Below, in pieces: positions 13,093 to 16,467 of a stretch of 16,467 bases of DNA. The DNA is taken from NCBI GenBank assembly GCA_015492915.1, contig WGED01000328.1, positions 1 through 16,467 on the forward strand, written 5' to 3'. Under the pieces are notes generated by a model. That model saw only the letters and a program-made list of their open reading frames with translations, had not been told where the DNA came from and searched no databases. The number at the start of each line of letters is the position of its first letter. Positions within the stretch are counted from its first letter, which is position 1. This DNA is from Cyclobacteriaceae bacterium. Its GTDB lineage: Bacteria; Bacteroidota; Bacteroidia; Cytophagales; Cyclobacteriaceae. Made by a program: the position numbers and the translations under genes.

Positions 13093-14597
13093 TGTACAAA
13101 GGCAAAAAACAATAACCATGTGAGCAGGAACAACGGCAAAAGTATCGTGAGCGAATACTTGATAATATAACCGAAGAATGAGGGCATCTTGATACCGGAC
13201 TGCTCAGCGATGGATTTTACCATGAAATTCGGGCCATTTCCTATGTAGGTAAACGCGCCGAAGAACACAGCCCCAATCGATACCGCTTCGAGCATCAGGG
13301 CGGAGTCTTCAAAACCATTTTTAGCGAATTTTACAACATCAGCCACATTGTTTATATCCGCACCTACAGACGACATGGCCGCTGCCAGGAAGTTGAGATA
13401 GGTCGGCGCGTTGTCGAGCACGCCTGAAAGTGATCCTGTGCCCCAGAAAAGGGTGTTGTGATTGATGAGCTTCATGCCTTCAGGTGATTGTGCAAAGGCA
13501 CTCACCAACTCCAGGGCAGGCATCATCGTGGCAAAGATGCCGATAAAAAGCAATGCCACCTCTCTGATGGGCTCAAAGTCAAATTCATTTTCCCGAAGGA
13601 TATCCTTATTTGCCGTACGGTATGAGAAATAGGCTACTGTGAGCATGATGATCTCCCTGATAAATGAAAACTTCTGGCCATGGAAGGGAATTCCGGGGAC
13701 CCATTCAAACATATTGGGATCGATGAAAACGGCAAGGATTACAAGCAATAGCCAGATAAGGCTCTTGCTTCCTTTCAGGATGACCTTGTCGGAAATCTCA
13801 CCCATGTTTTCATCATGTACATGATTCCTTTTATCAATAAAATAAAAAATAATGGCCAGCATGGTAATGCCGAACACCCATGGCAGAAAGTTGTGCGTCA
13901 CGGTCCAGAAAAAGGGAACCCCCTTAAGAAAACCAAGGAACAAAGGAGGATCACCAATGGGTGTGAGCGAGCCGCCGATGTTGCTGACCATGAATATAAA
14001 GAATATGATATGATAAGGCTTGATACGGTATTTATTTACCCTGATGAAAGGCCTGATGAGCAGCATGGAAGCACCTGTTGTTCCGATGATATTGGCAATG
14101 ATGGCCCCAACAACCAGCAGGGCAACGTTGACGCCCGGCGTATTCTTTTTATCCACATTGATCATAATGCCTCCTGAGGCGATGAACAAAGCCGTCAGGA
14201 GCGATATGAATTGCACATATTCAAAAAATGAATGTACGGGCGCATGGGTGTTTTGCAGGGAAAATACATAATACAAGACCACGAGAACACCCAGTGCTAC
14301 GGCAATTTTGCCATAGTTGTGGTGCCAGAAATGTTCATAAAGCAACGGACCGGTAGCGATCATGAGGAGCAACACCGCAAAGGGTATCACCGCCCACCCC
14401 GGAGGAAGATGGTCTTCGGCTTCACCATGATCCTGCGATATTTCTTCTTCATGTGCAGAAGAAACATCATGCCCGCCGTTTTCTTGCAAAACTACCGCGG
14501 CAGATGCTGTATTTGCTGTTTCAGAATTATTGGAAAAAGAGCTAAATGGCAGTAAAATCAGGCTAAAAAATATAAAGGAATATAAAACTCGTTTCAT
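13089..14597 (-). CDS. ArsB/NhaD-type ion transporter, probable sodium:proton antiporter
   Basis: The 502-residue membrane protein has about a dozen hydrophobic segments and the hallmarks of the ArsB/NhaD (ion transporter) superfamily: TTGASMLLIRPFIRV, NIGGSLTPIGDPPLFLGF and, late in the protein, NAPTYLNFLAAA. Many Bacteroidota homologues are annotated as sodium:proton antiporters; the transported ion is inferred. The product begins with a signal-peptide-like segment (1-22) and a hydrophilic stretch at 43-63 with four His and about ten Asp/Glu, before the first core helix (about 68-86). The reading frame is open for 23 codons further upstream, but those lack membrane character. The ATG at 14597 yields MKRVLYSFIFF, a standard signal start, and is chosen. 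It lies 105 nt downstream of anmK on the same strand and converges on the kinase gene. Confidence 0.87.
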   Translation of the reverse strand: MKRVLYSFIFFSLILLPFSSFSNNSETANTASAAVVLQENGGHDVSSAHEEEISQDHGEAEDHLPPGWAVIPFAVLLLMIATGPLLYEHFWHHNYGKIAVALGVLVVLYYVFSLQNTHAPVHSFFEYVQFISLLTALFIASGGIMINVDKKNTPGVNVALLVVGAIIANIIGTTGASMLLIRPFIRVNKYRIKPYHIIFFIFMVSNIGGSLTPIGDPPLFLGFLKGVPFFWTVTHNFLPWVFGITMLAIIFYFIDKRNHVHDENMGEISDKVILKGSKSLIWLLLVILAVFIDPNMFEWVPGIPFHGQKFSFIREIIMLTVAYFSYRTANKDILRENEFDFEPIREVALLFIGIFATMMPALELVSAFAQSPEGMKLINHNTLFWGTGSLSGVLDNAPTYLNFLAAAMSSVGADINNVADVVKFAKNGFEDSALMLEAVSIGAVFFGAFTYIGNGPNFMVKSIAEQSGIKMPSFFGYIIKYSLTILLPLFLLTWLLFFAFVH

Positions 14598-14681
14598 GAT
14601 GGTTAACTTTAAATCAACTCCCCAAAAAAATCTCCGCAAAAAAGATAAAATTTGTTCGAAATACAAAAAATAAGTCTAACT

Positions 14682-14703
14682 ATTGTGGGATAAATATCAC
14701 AAT
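14682..14703. repeat. Inverted repeat between anmK and the antiporter gene
   Basis: ATTGTG (14682-14687) and CACAAT (14698-14703) are perfect inverted arms with a 10-nt spacer. The right arm touches the anmK stop codon. It may be a weak terminator for anmK or an operator for the antiporter gene 85 nt downstream. Its spacing does not fit the CRP/FNR half-site arrangement, and no T run follows it directly. Confidence 0.35.
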
Positions 14704-15830
14704 CAAACACGCGGTGATTTACGTCCAAAATGGTCATAAATGAGCCCCCCTGATGAGTCCCGGGCAGCGCCTGTTACAGAGCTCAGGCAATTGATTTCTC
14801 CGAGATATCGCAATAAACCGAGAAAAGCAAAAATGATGGCTTCCTTAAAATCAATAATCTTTTCATCCGGGATAATGATGTTAAACTTGCCGCCTGATTT
14901 CTCCCTGATCAAATCTATGAGAAAAGTGTTTTTTGCGCCACCTCCCGTCACCAGCATCCTGGGGATATTGCCTTGAGAAAATGACAATTTTTCCATGGAC
15001 CTGACAATTTGCTCTGCAATGTGGTGACAAAATGTGTGCAATAGATCTTCAACAGCATCACCCCGGAGCAAAGGAAAAATATTTTCTTCAACCCATTCGA
15101 TACCCAATGATTTGGGAGGCGCCAGACGATAATAATTCAGGGAGTTTAATTTTTGAAGCAGATCCTTATTTAACTGCCCGTTTCGCCCCACGTCACCGTT
15201 TTTATCGAATGGTATGCCGATGCGCAGAGAGAGATGGTTCAGAACCGTATTGACCGGACAAATATCAAAAGCGATCCTTTTATTCTTTTCATCAAATGAG
15301 ATATTAGAAAAACCACCCAGATTGAGGCAAAAATCATATTCTCTGAATAATAATTTATCTCCCACAGGCACCAGGGGCGCTCCCTGCCCGCCAAGTGATA
15401 CATCGAGTGATCGCAAATCACAGACAGTTGTGATACCGGTTTCATTCATAATCCGGTAACCGTCCCCTATTTGAAGCGTAATGCCTTTTTCCGGTTGATG
15501 AAAGACTGTGTGTCCGTGCGAAACGACTAGGGTGGGATGCAGGCGTTTTTCGACTATAAATCGTTTTACTTTTTGTCCTATCCACAAGCCAAAATCAATG
15601 TCAAGTTGTTTGAGCTCCAGGGCTGTCATAGTCACTGATCTTTCCAGGCGGCCCAGCAATTCCCAGTCAAAGGGAAATGAATTACCTTCGATAAGCGTGA
15701 ACCCCCATTCATCCTTCTTTTCAAATCGCACATAAGCAACATCGAGCCCATCGAGCGAGGTGCCCGACATGAGGCCAATCACGTCAAAAAAGGTGTTTTT
15801 CTCATGGTTTTGTCTTTTATCGGATTTCAT
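14703..15830 (-). CDS. anmK: Anhydro-N-acetylmuramic acid kinase
   Basis: The enzyme (375 residues) opens the anhydro ring of 1,6-anhydro-MurNAc and phosphorylates it to MurNAc-6-phosphate, recycling cell-wall fragments in the cytoplasm. Hallmarks are VIGLMSGTSLDGLDVAYV (GLMSGTSLDG at 19-28), VSHGHTVFHQP, LQIGDGYRI, CDLRSLDVSLGGQGAPLVP, NLGGFSNISF, DICPVNTVLN, VTGGGAKNTFL and EAIIFAFLGLLRYLGE. Length is normal for the family (about 360-385). The ATG at 15830 precedes the conserved core by 17 residues; no better start is seen. It is divergent from coaX (103-nt gap) and followed by the antiporter gene on the same strand. The partners MurQ or NagZ are not in the window. Confidence 0.96.
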   Translation of the reverse strand: MKSDKRQNHEKNTFFDVIGLMSGTSLDGLDVAYVRFEKKDEWGFTLIEGNSFPFDWELLGRLERSVTMTALELKQLDIDFGLWIGQKVKRFIVEKRLHPTLVVSHGHTVFHQPEKGITLQIGDGYRIMNETGITTVCDLRSLDVSLGGQGAPLVPVGDKLLFREYDFCLNLGGFSNISFDEKNKRIAFDICPVNTVLNHLSLRIGIPFDKNGDVGRNGQLNKDLLQKLNSLNYYRLAPPKSLGIEWVEENIFPLLRGDAVEDLLHTFCHHIAEQIVRSMEKLSFSQGNIPRMLVTGGGAKNTFLIDLIREKSGGKFNIIIPDEKIIDFKEAIIFAFLGLLRYLGEINCLSSVTGAARDSSGGLIYDHFGRKSPRV

Positions 15831-15900
15831 GATATTGATGACATTTTCAGGTGCCCGGAATTTAAAAGCTCATTCGCCTGCCTCATTTGATGAATATTCC

Positions 15901-15908
15901 TAATTTTG
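15901..15908 (+). promoter_or_regulatory. Predicted coaX -7 box (TAATTTTG)
   Basis: TAATTTTG matches TAnnTTTG exactly and lies 25 nt before the coaX TTG start. A TTTG at 15886-15889 is only 11 nt upstream, too close for a normal -33 element. The expected transcript start is near 15913, before both the short ATG frame at 15927 and the TTG at 15934. Confidence 0.45.
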
Positions 15909-15926
15909 GGGCCATCAATTAAAGCA

Positions 15927-15950
15927 ATGAGCATTGAATTTATGTATTGA
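15927..15950 (+). other. Seven-codon ORF overlapping the coaX start (possible leader peptide)
   Basis: The frame ATG...TGA encodes MSIEFMY and ends at 15950, 17 nt inside coaX in another frame. Its ATG lies between the predicted promoter and the coaX TTG. It may influence initiation at the TTG, or may be chance. Confidence 0.25.
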
Positions 15951-16467
15951 TATCGGTAATACAAACACCAGGGCAGGTATTTTCGAAGGTGATAATTTGG
16001 TGGAAGAACGAAATATTTTTCCCGACAGGAAAATCATCAGTCTCATCAAGGCGTTAAAGCCTGAGCATGCCATCATTGGCAGTGTGAAGAAAGGCATGGG
16101 AAAAATCATTCAAAAGTCATCACGATTTACTGATCTCAAAGTTCTTGATCATACCACGTCTCTTCCGATTACTGTTGATTACGCCACACCGCACACATTG
16201 GGCGTCGACCGCATCGCGGCTGTCACCGGCGCCGCTCATCTGAAGCCGGGAAAAGATTGCCTTGTCATCGATATCGGCACATGCATCACCTATGATTTTA
16301 TTGATAAAAAGGGGGTTTATCATGGTGGCAGCATTGCCCCGGGGGTAGATATGAGGCTTAAGGCAATGCACAAGTTCACTTCAGGTCTTCCCCTGGTGAG
16401 AGTCAAAGGGCATCCTGATCTGATAGGAAAGACAACTAGAGAATGCATGCTGAGCGGCGCTATAAAT
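15934..16467 (+). CDS. coaX: Type III pantothenate kinase (N-terminal 178 codons; runs off the right edge)
   Basis: The enzyme phosphorylates pantothenate, the first step of coenzyme A synthesis, in the cytoplasm. The frame opens MNLCIDIGNTNTRAGIF, with the first phosphate motif DIGNTNT (6-12). It continues through TLGVDR (87-93, Asp92), the second motif VIDIGTCITYDF (Asp113) and the substrate-binding GGSIAPGVDMRLKAM. These are the standard CoaX elements. A TGA lies in frame at 15928-15930 and no ATG occurs before the conserved core, so the TTG at 15934 is the only sensible start. The family is about 240-260 residues, so some 70-80 C-terminal residues are missing beyond the window. It is divergent from anmK. 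No feedback inhibition by CoA is expected for type III enzymes. Confidence 0.94.
   Translation, partial: MNLCIDIGNTNTRAGIFEGDNLVEERNIFPDRKIISLIKALKPEHAIIGSVKKGMGKIIQKSSRFTDLKVLDHTTSLPITVDYATPHTLGVDRIAAVTGAAHLKPGKDCLVIDIGTCITYDFIDKKGVYHGGSIAPGVDMRLKAMHKFTSGLPLVRVKGHPDLIGKTTRECMLSGAIN

Noticed and set aside
14682..14703. CRP/FNR operator before the antiporter gene
   Set aside because: The TGTG/CACA half-sites are separated by 10 nt rather than the 8 expected for TGTGA-N6-TCACA.
15927..15950. Frameshift (one extra base) making coaX start at ATG 15927
   Set aside because: Removing one base would give MSIEFCIDIGNT, but the TTG start already gives the standard MNLCIDIGNT N-terminus, so no lesion needs to be assumed.

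Overview
The window reads as a stretch of ordinary chromosome from a member of the Bacteroidota. The lineage call rests on several things. The -7 promoter boxes have the form TAnnTTTG (upstream of rimP, cysS, recF, the TPR gene and coaX). Shine-Dalgarno sequences are largely absent. There is an animal-like (type II) glutaminyl cyclase lipoprotein, an outer-membrane beta-barrel protein whose signal peptide is followed by Gln, and a recF-DUF721 pair. The class cannot be fixed from the sequence alone; Saprospiria, Chitinophagia or Cytophagia are all possible. Coding density is high, and I see no mobile element, CRISPR array, tRNA, rRNA or phage gene.

Layout. The left edge (1-190, minus) is the 5' end of rimP, divergent from cysS (395-1885, plus). 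The glutaminyl cyclase/M28-type lipoprotein gene (1882-2892) overlaps the cysS stop by 4 nt, and polA (2969-5776) follows. A small outer-membrane barrel gene (5896-6468) converges on a DUF721/DciA-like gene and recF (6840-6526 and 7956-6850, minus), with a bidirectional terminator between them. The E1-alpha gene of a pyruvate/2-oxoacid dehydrogenase (8073-9104) is divergent from recF. It is followed by a membrane-anchored TPR gene (9164-9877), lumazine synthase ribH (9953-10429) and aspartate kinase (10465-11787). A 317-nt spacer with a degenerate 8-bp repeat precedes an adenosine-kinase-like PfkB gene (12105-13082). That gene converges, with only 6 nt between stop codons, on an ArsB/NhaD-type antiporter gene (14597-13089, minus), with anmK (15830-14703, minus) upstream of it. 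The right edge carries the first 178 codons of coaX (15934-16467, plus, TTG start).

How the genes relate. Most are unlinked housekeeping functions: translation (rimP, cysS), replication and repair (polA, recF, DUF721), central metabolism (pdhA), cofactors (ribH, coaX), amino acids (ask), purine salvage and cell-wall recycling (anmK). One functional link is worth noting. The cyclase gene encodes the enzyme expected to convert the N-terminal Gln exposed by signal peptidase I into pyroglutamate, and the nearby barrel protein is predicted to be exactly such a substrate.

I do not see an obviously new multi-gene system. The most interesting signals are small and regulatory: an attenuator-like terminator inside the predicted rimP leader, a strong terminator with a competing hairpin just before ribH, a possibly leaderless cysS mRNA, and a coaX TTG start buried inside an overlapping 7-codon ORF.
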